NCBI RefSeq assembly: GCF_910592395.1
Contig: NC_088312.1
Span: 4,340,001 to 4,404,000, forward strand
Reading direction: 5' to 3'
DNA from: Lineus longissimus
Taxonomy: Eukaryota; Nemertea; Pilidiophora; Heteronemertea; Lineidae
DNA length: 64,000 nt
The notes below the pieces were generated by a model. It saw nothing but the letters and a program-made list of their open reading frames with translations. It searched no databases and was not told where the DNA came from. Position numbers and translations under genes: made by a program. Shown here one piece after another: positions 24,801-44,281 of the stretch (position 1 is the first letter of the stretch; the number at the start of each line of letters is the position of its first letter).

Positions 24801-27800
24801 AATACTTTTCTCCACGGAAATAAATACTTTTCTCCACGGAAATAACATTTATCTCCACGGAAATAAATACTTTTCTCCACGGAAATAAATACTTTTCTCC
24901 ACGGAAATAACATTTATCTCCACGGAAATAACATTTATCTCCACGGAAATAAATACTTTTCTCCACGGAAATAAATACTTTTCTCCACGGAATTAAGTAT
25001 TTTCTCCACGGAAATAACATTTATCTCCACGGAAATAAATACTTTTCTCCACGGAAATAAATACTTTTCTCCACGGAAATAACATTTATCTCCACGGAAA
25101 TAACATTTATCTCCACGGAAATAAATACTTTTCTCCACGGAAATAAATATTTTTCTCCACGGAAATAACATTTATCTCCACGGAAATAAATACTTTTCTC
25201 CACGGAAATAAATACTTTTCTCCACGGAAATAACATTTATCTCCACGGAAATAAATACTTTTCTCCACGGAAATAAATACTTTTCTCCACGGAAATAACA
25301 TTTATCTCCACGGAAATAACATTTATCTCCACGGAAATAAATACTTTTCTCCACGGAAATAAATATTTTTCTCCACGGAAATAACATTTATCTCCACGGA
25401 AATAAATACTTTTCTCCACGGAAATAAATACTTTTCTCCACGGAAATAACATTTATCTCCACGGAAATAAATACTTTTCTCCACGGAAATAAATACTTTT
25501 CTCCACGGAAATAACATTTATCTCCACGGAAATAACATTTATCTCCACGGAAATAAATACTTTTCTCCACGGAAATAAATACTTTTCTCCACGGAATTAA
25601 GTATTTTCTCCGCGGAAATAACATTTATCTCCACGGAAATAAATACTTTTCTCCACGGAAATAAATACTTTTCTCCACGGAATTAAGTATTTTCTCCGCG
25701 GAAATAACATTTATCTCCACGGAAATAAATACTTTTCTCCACGGAAATAAATACTTTTCTCCACGGAATTAAGTATTTTCTCCGCGGAAATAACATTTAT
25801 CTCCACGGAAATAAATACTTTTCTCCACGGAAATAAATACTTTTCTCCACGGAATTAAGTATTTTCTCCGCGGAAATAAATAATTGATTCCGCTGATATG
25901 ATTGGTCCTGCATTTTAGAGGACGAGGTCAAGGTGAAACTATTAACCCTTAAACCCCAACCTTGCGGTAGGCTCGGGAACCAAGCTGTACAGGCGCTGCC
26001 CGCTGGAACACGAGGCCGCTTGTCAATCCCGTTTGACATTGTCAGATCTGACTATACGTGTATAGTGTTGGCATGAAGACTGTGGAAGATGTAAGTAACA
26101 CGATGATTGTCAGATTTGATACGTTTTGAATCATAAAAATGCAGTTGGTAGCATCTTTGTAGAGTGGCCTAGTATCAGTGAAGAAAACGGTACGTGGAGA
26201 CCCACTGCCGATGTTATGTATAGCTAGCTACTGCGCGCGATAGCTAGCTATACATAACATCGGCAGTGGGTCTCCACGTACCGTTTTCTTCACTGATACT
26301 AGGCCACTCTACAAAGATGCTACCAACTGCATTTTTATGATTCAAAACGTATCAAATCTGACAATCATCGTGTTACTTACATCTTCCACAGTCTTCATGC
26401 CAACACTATACACGTATAGTCAGATCTGACAATGTCAAACGGGATTGACAAGCGGCCTCGTGTTCCAGCGGGCAGCGCCTGTACAGCTTGGTTCCCGAGC
26501 CTACCGCAAGGTTGGGGTTTAAGGGTTAATAGTTTCACCTTGACCTCGTCCTCTAAAATGCAGGACCAATCATATCAGCGGAATCAATTATTTATTTCCG
26601 CGGAGAAAATACTTAATTCCGTGGAGAAAAGTATTTATTTCCGTGGAGAAAAGTATTTATTTCCGTGGAGATAAATGTTATTTCCGCGGAGAAAATACTT
26701 AATTCCGTGGAGAAAAGTATTTATTTCCGTGGAGAAAAGTATTTATTTCCGTGGAGATAAATGTTATTTCCGTGGAGATAAATGTTATTTCCGTGGAGAA
26801 AAGTATTTATTTCCGTGGAGAAAAGTATTTATTTCCGTGGAGATAAATGTTATTTCCGTGGAGAAAAGTATTTATTTCCGTGGAGAAAAGTATTTATTTC
26901 CGTGGAGATAAATGTTATTTCCGTGGAGAAAAGTATTTATTTCCGTGGAGAAAAGTATTTATTTCCGTGGAGATAAATGTTATTTCCGTGGAGAAAAATA
27001 TTTATTTCCGTGGAGAAAAGTATTTATTTCCGTGGAGATAAATTTTATTTCCGTGGAGATAAATGTTATTTCCGTGGAGAAAAGTATTTATTTCCGTGGA
27101 GAAAAGTATTTATTTCCGTGGAGATAAATGTTATTTCCGTGGAGATAAATGTTATTTCCGTGGAGAAAAGTATTTATTTCCGTGGAGAAAAGTATTTATT
27201 TCCGTGGAGATAAATGTTATTTCCGTGGAGATAAATGTTATTTCCGTGGAGAAAAGTATTTATTTCCGTGGAGAAAATACTTAATTCCGTGGAGAAAATA
27301 CTTAATTCCGTGGAGAAAATTCGAGAAAAAAAAATCGTATTTGAATCTAAAAAAAAACATGATGTCCCTAATGGGCCACCGTATGCGCGAGCTTGCTATT
27401 TCTTTTTTTCAGAAATCGACGAGGGAGAAATAGCTTTAGAGAACCGAGGTTACGCGCCTGATGAAGAAGAGTAAGTTCAATAATAATGATGTGAAGTAAC
27501 GTCATTTTACATGTACCCAGGTTGGGCTGTCTTTACTTGATTCGGAAAGTAGGAAAAAAACCATTCCCATGCGAATTCTCAAATCGAGGTTAACTCCGTG
27601 TCCGGTCAAGTTGCCGAGGAAGATATAATTCGAGCATATCTTCTCTCCTTTCAGTCCACCTACATGTAACCAGGCCTTCGAAAATGGATTACCATCGCCT
27701 TCTAGACTGTTCACTTGATGGATTCTGTTATGCTGATATATATAATCATGTCTCTTTTTCTTGTTCCAGGAACAGCACCGTCCAAGCTCCAGAAAGTAGC

Positions 27801-30800
27801 AAGAAAGTTGATCAATACGTGCAGATCAGCAAAATGATGAGTCTCAGTGTGTGTTATGCGGCGAACTGTGGCGGCATCGCGACGCTCACAGGGACACCGC
27901 CGAATCTTGTCCTCAAGGGACAACTTGATGTGTTCGTATTGTCACACGTATCTCTCATTAAAAGCTTAAATAAAATGGTTTCGGTTCCGCGAGGGACCGG
28001 TGATATCATTTCGAAATACAACTGAACTTATGGATGTGAATCTTGAGTAATTTTGTAATGATTTTGCGATCAGAGCCCGGTTGCTCAATCGGCGTTATCA
28101 GTAACGTTGGCGTTAAGTCCTTATGCTATTCTGTAAATGAAATTTACTGAAGGAGATATAGTTGTGCTGTAATGCGTGCGTTTGTCTCTAATGCCCATGC
28201 GGTGAGCAACTCAGCCCAGGTTTATTGAGCGTTTCTCGTTCCTTTCTCACAGGTTGTTCGGTGACGAACATGGCATCAGCTTTAGCTCTTGGATGGCCTT
28301 TGGCTTCCCTGTGTCCATAATCTCACTCCTTTTTGGCTGGATGTGGTTGCTTGTCTTATTCATTGGATGCAGGGGGTAAGACCGCTGTTTTAAGATTTCG
28401 TATTGTAAAGGACTCACAAAAGCGTTTTCCTGCTTGTGGCAGTTATCTATAGACGATGGCGTCAAGAATGGCCCACGAGTTTCTCATATCCTATGATGGA
28501 ACCATGGAGATAGGATGGAACCAATAGCCATGACCAAGTGTAGTCTAAACTTGTTAAGCTTGAGAATGGGAAGAATACAATGTGGTAAGATGCAAATATA
28601 TTTAATGTATTCATGTTGTATTTAAAGGACGTTCTTGAATTGCTGCAAAAGGAAATCTGGATCAGCCGTCAAAGCCATATTCAGAGCGGAATATAAAAAG
28701 CTTGGTCGATGGAGGTAAGACGACGACACCATTTCTTGTCTGCAATATACCCGACCAGTCATCAACAGTCTTGTGTCCGTTAGTGCTCACGAAGTTTGGT
28801 TCTCTGACTGTGTTAAAAAAATTGTATTATGCCAGTTGCTTGTTGTGATAAAACTTACTGAGGGTGTCTTGCTTGAGCTAGGCTTGTAGTCTCAACCTCA
28901 TCTTACAAGACTTGCTTGCTTTACCACCGTCCCCTGTGATTGTTCTCTCTATCGATGTACACCAGTTGCTCTCCATCAGACTGGGTCTCCAAAGCCATTC
29001 GGAAAAAATCCGCAGCTCGAAATAGATAACTTTTACCACCAGGTGCGGGTTTGCCGTCTGAACATGGCTGTAGAGACCAATAGGTGTATAAAAAGATATT
29101 CTGTGGTGCAGATATTTCAGTAAGTAAGCTTACATGGCTACAATGGATAATGGATGGAAAGAACAATCACTGTGGACTGTGGCTTTACCACTCAAAACAT
29201 GTCAGATTCATGTCACTTCCACAACATTTTATCTTCAGTTCGGCGGAGATTACGGTCCTCACCCTCTTTATTATCCTGGCATTGTTGTGGTTTTTCAAAT
29301 CGCCGGGATTTCCTGGATGGGCATCCATTTTCGAACACCCCGATCCGGTTGACGAATGCAAGACGATACGGTAAGTTAAAGGGTGATTAGAATTACATGT
29401 AATTAGAAGGAGATCTCGGCGAATCTGTGTGTCATTTGAAAATTTTGATAAACGCATAGTCCACAGTCCAATGATGTTCACGCATTGGAATTTATTTTGT
29501 TTGAAGGAAAGTTCACCTTACCGATTGATTTCCCCATGACTGGCTTGTGCCATCTTTTAACCCGTCAAGAACTGATCTCTATTTTCCATTCATTCAAAGT
29601 AGTCTTATGAGGACAAAGTCACAACCAGAAGGTTGTGATGAGATCACATTAAAAATGTGTCTCTATCTTGCTTTCCAGATACGTCTCTGATGCAACTGCT
29701 GCAATCGGGGTGGCAATCATTCTTTTCATGATTCCCTCACAACTCCCAAATTGTCGTAAGTACCAGAGACCAGTGTTACAATTTCAAATGTCCCCCAGTA
29801 AAAGTGTCCGTCCCTATCTAAAATATTGTGGTGGCAGATTAAGGTATGTTTCCATAGGGCAACACTGATCATCGAATTTGGCTGACCTAATCTATTTTGT
29901 ATTAGACTCATTCCGGATGTTGCACTTGGCCAGCTAACTATTGTTTCATGAAAGAATAATTCTGTTAAATTATTTTAACCAGGTGATAAATATTTGAAAG
30001 CGCCAGTCCCAAATCTCCTGAATTGGGAGATCATCACCCATAAACTTCCATGGAACATTGTCCTCCTTCTTGGCGGTGGATTTGCTTTAGCTGAATCGTC
30101 CAAGGTATAGTCTTTGGCAACTTTTATTGGCAAGCTACAGTCATAGATTACTGCCGAGTGTGGATCTTTCTGACAGAAAAGAAATTTGAAGAATTGACAG
30201 TGATGAATTGGCTAACTCACTGTTATGAAATACAGAAGTCTGCTGCATACAGTTACATGTAGTATTAAAACATTTAGTTTTCAGTCATTTGTATGCGACT
30301 TTGCACTTTATCCAGGTCCACCTAAGTACTGTGTCTTTTTACAGACCTGAAGTCTAATAACTATGGAGATGTGATCCGATGGTAGGCAAAGATGATCAAA
30401 CTTGTCTCCTTTCCAGGTGTCTGGACTCTCCGCCTGGGTTGGCCAACAGCTCCAGGCCCTTGAAGTGTTACCAACCCCAGTGATTGTCCTTCTCATCAGC
30501 ACTATCATTGCCTGCCTGACAGAGGTGACCAGCAATACAGCTACTGCTTCACTCATGTTAGGCATAGTAGCAGAACTGGTAAATATCTCAACACCTCAAC
30601 ATTTGATTTTCAGTATTTGCACCAAAAAGACTTCATAAGCGGGAAGTTTGCTGAAGGTTTTCTTCTAATTTCATGATCTGAAACCTGCATTATGAAAGCG
30701 TAAGATATGTCATGGTCCCTACAAAAGAGGCGTCATTTTATCTCAGGGTCCTTGGAGATCAACGGGAAATACTTGGTGTCCTTTAACTCTGTTGAGGAGC

Positions 30801-31583
30801 GAGGCACATGCAAGAGAGTGTGCTCAAGTTACATTCCCGATTTGTTTTTTCAGGCAAAAAATCTCGGCCTGAACCCACTCATTCTCATGTTGCCAACAAC
30901 AGTGTCGGCATCCTTCGCTTTCATGTTGCCAGTAGCAACACCACCAAATGCTATTGTGTTTGCCTATGGAAATATCCGCATCAAAGATATGGTATGTATG
31001 AAGAAGATGGCAACATGAAGAAAACATTGTGCCTTTTCCAAGAATGCATAAGGTCAAGCCATCAAACTGTAGTGAAAAATCAAACCTTGACAAAGTCTTA
31101 CCACCATGGGCACCAAAAGTAAACTGTAGAATCATACGATTTATAACAGATGGCTCTCTAAAGTCAAACCCTTTCCATTTCAGATGATTGCTGGCATCGT
31201 CATGAATATATTCTGCATTCTGCTTGTAACGCTGGGCGTCAACACCTGGGGCATGGCATACTTTCACCTGGACAAATTTCCTGCATGGGCGAATGGGACA
31301 GTGGCACCAATCAACTGCACAAGCAGGGTATGAAAAAGGAATAGGCCGATAGGAAAAAAGTGAACCGACTGATTTTCGTAGCCCCACATGCCGGCTTCAC
31401 TACTGTTCTTCCATCTTCCTATTTTGAACCCTTTCACTGCAGGTGACATGCTATGCATTTCCTGCACATGTCCCCATGACAGGCATGCGACGTGCACAGC
31501 AAGTCATGCCCTACATACTAATATTTCAATGTACAAATCGCCCTTTACAACTTACATTTATAAATAATTGTTTGCTTTATTAG
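21833..31583 (+). CDS. SLC13A: SLC13-family sodium/carboxylate symporter
   Basis: Fifteen exons join in phase to 641 residues: 21833-21994, 22749-22898, 23181-23296, 23720-23871, 27413-27470, 27770-27931, 28253-28375, 28628-28714, 29239-29370, 29679-29755, 29983-30104, 30417-30578, 30854-30991, 31184-31327 and 31443-31583 (TAG). Both Ser-Asn-Thr substrate/sodium motifs of the family are present: [12 protein letters not shown] (SNT 160-162) and [12 protein letters not shown] (SNT 486-488). [18 protein letters not shown] and [12 protein letters not shown] are also typical. Proteins of this family move citrate, succinate or sulfate with Na+ across the plasma membrane through 11 or more helices. 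The sequence is closest to the dicarboxylate/citrate branch (SLC13A2/3/5); the exact substrate is not decided. Intron 4 contains a large foldback element. The donor after exon 6 is weak (GTTCGT). The last about 20 residues look unlike family C-termini, so that end is less sure. Confidence 0.92.
24241..24246 (+). repeat. left target-site duplication TGCGCG
   Basis: TGCGCG stands directly before the left terminal inverted repeat (TACGGTGGCCCATTAGGG). The same six bases follow the right end at 27384-27389. This is what a transposition event leaves behind. Confidence 0.75.
24310..25883. repeat. left-arm array of 21/22-base tandem units
   Basis: Roughly 70 units of two main types alternate: AAATAAATACTTTTCTCCACGG (22) and AAATAACATTTATCTCCACGG (21). 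A minor type has AATTAAGTATTTTCTCC. They group into higher-order blocks of 65 (21+22+22) and 86 (21+21+22+22) bases. Close to the inner end, 86-base blocks carrying CCGCGG and the AATTAAG variant recur. Because 21 is a multiple of three and stops are rare, many false open frames arise here. Confidence 0.9.
26587..27320. repeat. right-arm array, inverted and shorter
   Basis: The same 21/22-base units run in opposite orientation (TTATTTCCGTGGAGAAAAGTA and TTATTTCCGTGGAGATAAATG). The array is about half as long as the left one. One unit has TTTTATT in place of TGTTATT near 27043. The length difference shows that the arms changed copy number independently after the palindrome formed. Confidence 0.9.
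27384..27389 (+). repeat. right target-site duplication TGCGCG
   Basis: Direct copy of the hexamer at 24241-24246, directly after the right terminus (GGGCCACCGTA). It lies 23 bases before SLC13 exon 5, so the element sits almost on the splice acceptor. Confidence 0.75.
28072..28217. repeat. possible MITE-like element in SLC13 intron 6
   Basis: GTTGCTCA (28080-28087) and TGAGCAAC (28203-28210) form an inverted pair about 130 bases apart, with CCCGG and CAGCCC next to them. The left part carries GGCGTTATCAGTAACG, related to the hairpin at 21050. The right end is about 35 bases upstream of exon 7. Terminal repeats are short, so the call is weak. Confidence 0.35.
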
Positions 31584-31640
31584 CATTATAAGAAACCTAC
31601 CATGTAATGAATAACCAGTTTATATGACTCTATTTTTGTA

Positions 31641-31646
31641 AATAAA
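31641..31646 (+). terminator. poly(A) signal AATAAA of SLC13
   Basis: AATAAA lies 58 bases after the predicted stop at 31581-31583, giving a very short 3' untranslated region. A TTTATT at 31852-31857, read on the minus strand, could end the convergent SYF2 transcript. Confidence 0.5.
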
Positions 31647-32205
31647 TGAAATATAAATTAAAATTGTAAACTTCTTCACTCTCAGAACAAAGGACCTAGT
31701 TCATGCCCAGACCAACAGGCAAGGGCTGACAGACTTGCGGATAATGCTTTTGGCTGTCACATTTGGATGTCTAAGTTTCTGTCACCGTAGTTAGTGGATC
31801 TGTCACTAATGAAATAACATGAAGGATCATGTATTAGTATTTACCAATTCATTTATTACAGTACTTTATATACATTACATAAACACCATCGATTATTTAA
31901 TTTTTACACAAGTTGCTCACAAAGGACTGGTTTGAGAAAACCAGTCGACACAGCAAGTTCTGCCTAAATCCTTCTTATAATAAGACTTATAGAAATACTT
32001 CTACATATGAAGTATTTTGTGATGAACTGGACATTGTTTTAGTGCAAATCAAGACCCATATGTGTCCAAAATAGCACTAACTATCCCAAATATCAAATAA
32101 TCGAAATGTCTGCCGTGTGGACAACGTAATTCTCTGAGCACAGACAGAGTTGCTCAGTTGAATTCCCATACCACTCGGGTAGAGTTTGAAGTTCACACAG
32201 AACAT

Positions 32206-33958
32206 CTATACAGCAGTTCCTCTTTCAAGATTCTGTTTTATCTCTGTTGTGTATGTTCCATAGAATCGTTCCAGTTTCTTGTTGAACCTCATGTTTCTCT
32301 CATTGATGTAGTCGATATCAGCTTCCTCATCAAAGCCACGCCTTCGACTGAATTTGCTCCGTTTGTCAATCCTGAAAATGGGAAAAGTATTTGTAAAGCG
32401 AGACAATTTCTATCCACAGTTTATGGAAATACTTCTAGGACAAAAGTTTCACCTTTAGAACAGCGTTCATAATGAGTTTTTTAATCATAGGAAGTCACAA
32501 CACTTAGATCAACTAAAGGTTTCTAACCAGTTATTCAGGTCGGAGACTTACTGTTTTTCCAGGTCACCAACCATCCTGTCAATGGCGTCTGGCGTGTCCT
32601 TGTGACCCCCTACCAAAGTATCAACAGTTGGGTAGAATGCTTCATCACCTCTGCAATGGAAAATAAATGGGTAAAGATGTCAGTCAACCATGAGTAACTT
32701 CCATACAACGTCTTAGTAGATTAAGAGAGTAAATATTGAGGAAGTTTTAACTTACTTTTTCTCTCTTTCTATTTCATAGTCTGTCATATTCGGTTTGATC
32801 TGTTTCGTCAATCTCTGGTACTGACGGGCTGTAGCTGCTTCATAGTCTGCAAGAAAAATTGCCCTCACAAGAATAATGAAACTGTTCACAAAGGTGGCAC
32901 ATGCACCCAAAGTGATGAATATATTGTGTGAACTGTTCTAAATTTGCTTTATCCAAACGTAACAAAACATTAAATTAGCTGTTGTTGAGATTGAAAACTA
33001 AAATACGAGACTGGCCAAAGTGGTAAAGGTTTAAAGCTTTCTTTGACTGAGGAAATGCTGTCATAAATTAGTGTTTCTCTCCAAACCACACAACAAAGAC
33101 TAAAGAGTTAGGTGACTTTTCATTGGTTTCCATTTTTTCCTTAGAGCAAATGAGTATAGGGCAGTTTAACCATTTGTTCGTACCTGAAAATCCAATGTCT
33201 GGATTCTTCTTCTTCTTCATTCTGTCCCAACGTTCAGCCTGGTCTGCACCAACATCCAGGAGTTTCACTCTGTCATAATCTTCGCCCTTTGATACGGCCT
33301 CCTAGAAAGGATAGACAAATCAAGAATTGAAATACTGAAGGGCTAAGGTGGGAAGATTTTTAAAAAGAAACATTTTTGTGCCAATTTGAAAAACAAACCT
33401 TTCTTTTCTTCTCATCTTCCTCTTCCCACTCAACTCGCTTCCGCTTTGCTTCATGATTCTTGGGAAGATTCTTCCGTCTATCTTCTTCCACAACTTCCTT
33501 GTGATTCAGCTTCCTGGCTTCATTCTGGAAAAAGAGGATCTACATTTAGGAAAGGTTGTACTTTTTTATCTAATTTCGAATGATTATCATAAGATATCTT
33601 TGGAGCTATGTGTCACATAAAACAAACAAGATCTTATAATAAAGGCCAGCCAAAAGTTTGTGATTGAATTTGAATTAAACATACCCTTCTCAGCTGAAGC
33701 TCACGAAGTCGACTCAGCTTGTTACTTCGACTCCCAGCTGTCCCAGTTCCTGACGATGTTGGATTCTGTAATGAAAATTAACTTGACAATGACATAAAAA
33801 TTGTGGTCACACCATATCAATTTGAAGTGTTCTCCCGAATAAATATAGATTAATCTTCGGATACAGATAGTTTTCAACTTCATTGAAATATTCGATCAAC
33901 TAATTTTATGCGTTTTATTTCAGAAATTTGAGAACAAACGTACAGAGGAAGCCATCAT
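32206..33958 (-). CDS. SYF2: SYF2 pre-mRNA splicing factor
   Basis: Seven exons on the minus strand join in phase to 231 residues: 33958-33944, 33765-33685, 33524-33399, 33301-33184, 32846-32756, 32650-32552 and 32371-32206 (TAG). The C-terminus [20 protein letters not shown] followed by [18 protein letters not shown] is the signature of SYF2 (also called p29/CBPIN), a small spliceosome protein of the NineTeen/CDC5L-associated set. The middle is highly charged and coiled-coil-like ([18 protein letters not shown]). The first coding exon carries only 15 bases (MMASS). There are two adjacent ATGs; either could start. The gene is divergent from LATS, with about 1.57 kb between the two start codons, and convergent with SLC13. 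Confidence 0.95.
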
Positions 33959-35526
33959 GTTGTTTATCTTTACATTTATAAACTGGCACGATCCCCTCCG
34001 CATTAGCCGTACAAGCGTGAATTAGGGGTCGTCTCAAGAGTTTTCTTCTCTGCTTCAAAAGACTAGCTACCCGGCAAGCGTGGAAATGAACAAGGCACTT
34101 CGGACCATTATCAGAAGGGTGGGAGGGACGATTGCAGTGCACGAAATCACGAAAATACCGGAAAGCAACCCCAAATATTTTCAGATTCATGGACATATGG
34201 ATTAGAAATGAATTTTGTTTACATTTGTATACGAACACGTAACCATTTACTACTGATATCCACGTGCTGACTGTTTACCTTTGTTCGATTTACCCATGTG
34301 ACCTTCCATGGAATGTCAACAATGCAGTTATGGCTTGATGGGCGGTTCCGGACCTGTCAATCAATTGATGAATGCCTCAGACACTCAATGTCGTAAAGCC
34401 ATTGTCGTTAAGAATATTTTTCTCCTAATCAATGGTTTTCTGTGGTCCTCAGATCAAAAACAAGTATTCAGACGCTACAAATATCAGATACACATCATAT
34501 TCTACGTTAATGAGTGGTATAATTTATTTTTTTGATAGAACAATTCTGATCGCGATCCAAATTCTCCCAACGATAGGATTTTCGTAAAGTCGCATTCCGG
34601 TGTTTTGTGTTGTACAAAAGTGGCTAAATAAGCACGGTTTCTCACGTAAGTTAGAGTTAAAGTCAGCTGTAAACAGCAAGAAGTAATAGAATAAAGTCTC
34701 ACATATGTTTTGACGGTGAAAAATGAAGCTGTTTTGCCTTCAGATCAGAGTTTGAGAGACTAATCCGATGGGATACCCGCGTACCGAAATGTGTGTACAC
34801 TAAGCGTACATACAATGTATGTTCATAGTGCAGAATGATTCGAGCAAGATGGCCGTCTCAGTCAGTGGCTGAAGAATGCAGTCCCTTTTAGGGTATTGGT
34901 TTAGGGTATTTGCCCTCTTTTGGGGTTGGGCGCAGTGTGATCTGTGTTGAAATATTTTTGTCATATTTGTTTTCGTCTTATGTGGTATCTTAGATACTGT
35001 TTTTACATTGAATAGACGTAAATGTCATGATAGATGAATTCGAAGAAGACGAATCACTCAATCACAGTGCCAAAACAAATCAAATGCGCTCACTCAGAAC
35101 GCTACCCTCAAAACACGTTAGAAGGCCCAAGCCGACTTTGGACAGTGCCCTGACACACAGCGATCCTTTGTTCAAGATGAAACGCGTGACTGGTCAGTGC
35201 CAAAACAATCTTCTTCAAATTCGTCGATTAGAGGAAACAAAAATGTCGCTACCACTATCTCATACCCATGATGACCATGTTTCATGGACCATGGAGGTAT
35301 TATTTTGATATTACCAGTTGTTGACAGTTTATGTCCTTTCTTCTTCAGAATGCCAACATTTTCAATCATTCTCAGGAATGCACATTTCCAAGGTCATGAT
35401 GTGAGGTAAACTCAGGATGATACCACATCTGAGAACAGTGACTGAGAACATTGATAGTGGATAACAATATTCTGTGAACATTTTATAATAGAAAAGGACT
35501 ATCTATGAATAGGCTAAGGATTCCCC
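33959..35526. promoter_or_regulatory. divergent SYF2/LATS promoter region
   Basis: The 1.57 kb between the two start codons has no convincing gene. A YY1-like word AAGATGGC at 34846-34853 could mark the LATS transcription start zone; its ATG opens only a seven-codon upstream frame. The frame at 35027-35199 is open but unlike any family, and in-frame stops separate it from the LATS start. No TATA box in a telling position was found. Confidence 0.45.

Positions 35527-44281
<8,755 letters not shown>

Larger units (their letters stand above)
24247..27383. mobile_element. foldback transposable element with giant palindromic arms
   Basis: The 3137-base element is one giant inverted repeat. Its left arm is 24247-26230 (1984 bases), its right arm 26241-27383 (1143 bases), and only 10 bases separate them. 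Termini read TACGGTGGCCCATTAGGGAC and the exact reverse complement. Each arm has three zones. The outer unique zone is about 60 bases. Then comes an array of 21- and 22-base units around CTCCACGG (24310-25883 left, 26587-27320 right). The inner unique zone is about 347 bases (25884-26230 and 26241-26587) and the two copies appear identical. No transposase is encoded, so it is non-autonomous. The layout recalls Drosophila FB and other foldback elements. I cannot assign a superfamily; the 6-base target duplication excludes Tc1/mariner and fits neither typical hAT nor Mutator. Confidence 0.85.

Noticed and set aside
25797-26674. Two identical 80-residue frames (25797-26039 minus, 26432-26674 plus) with a [14 protein letters not shown] start
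   Set aside because: They are the two palindrome copies of one sequence, run into the repeat array and have no family signature. Identity reflects the inverted repeat, not coding constraint.
24310-27320. CRISPR-like regular array
   Set aside because: The repeats abut without unique spacers, the window is a eukaryotic intron, and no cas genes are present. It is a tandem repeat within a foldback element.
24204-27474. Many overlapping open frames with repeated FPWRK, FISVEK and YFRGDK words on both strands
   Set aside because: They are by-products of 21- and 22-base tandem units without stops. They shift frame at each 22-base unit and are mirrored in both arms, so they are not genes.
35027-35308. 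Possible upstream LATS exon (MIDEFEEDESLNHSAK...)
   Set aside because: No family match, and the LATS start at 35527 has an in-frame TAA 12 bases upstream with no acceptor between. A similar frame appears on the opposite strand because of a short inverted repeat.
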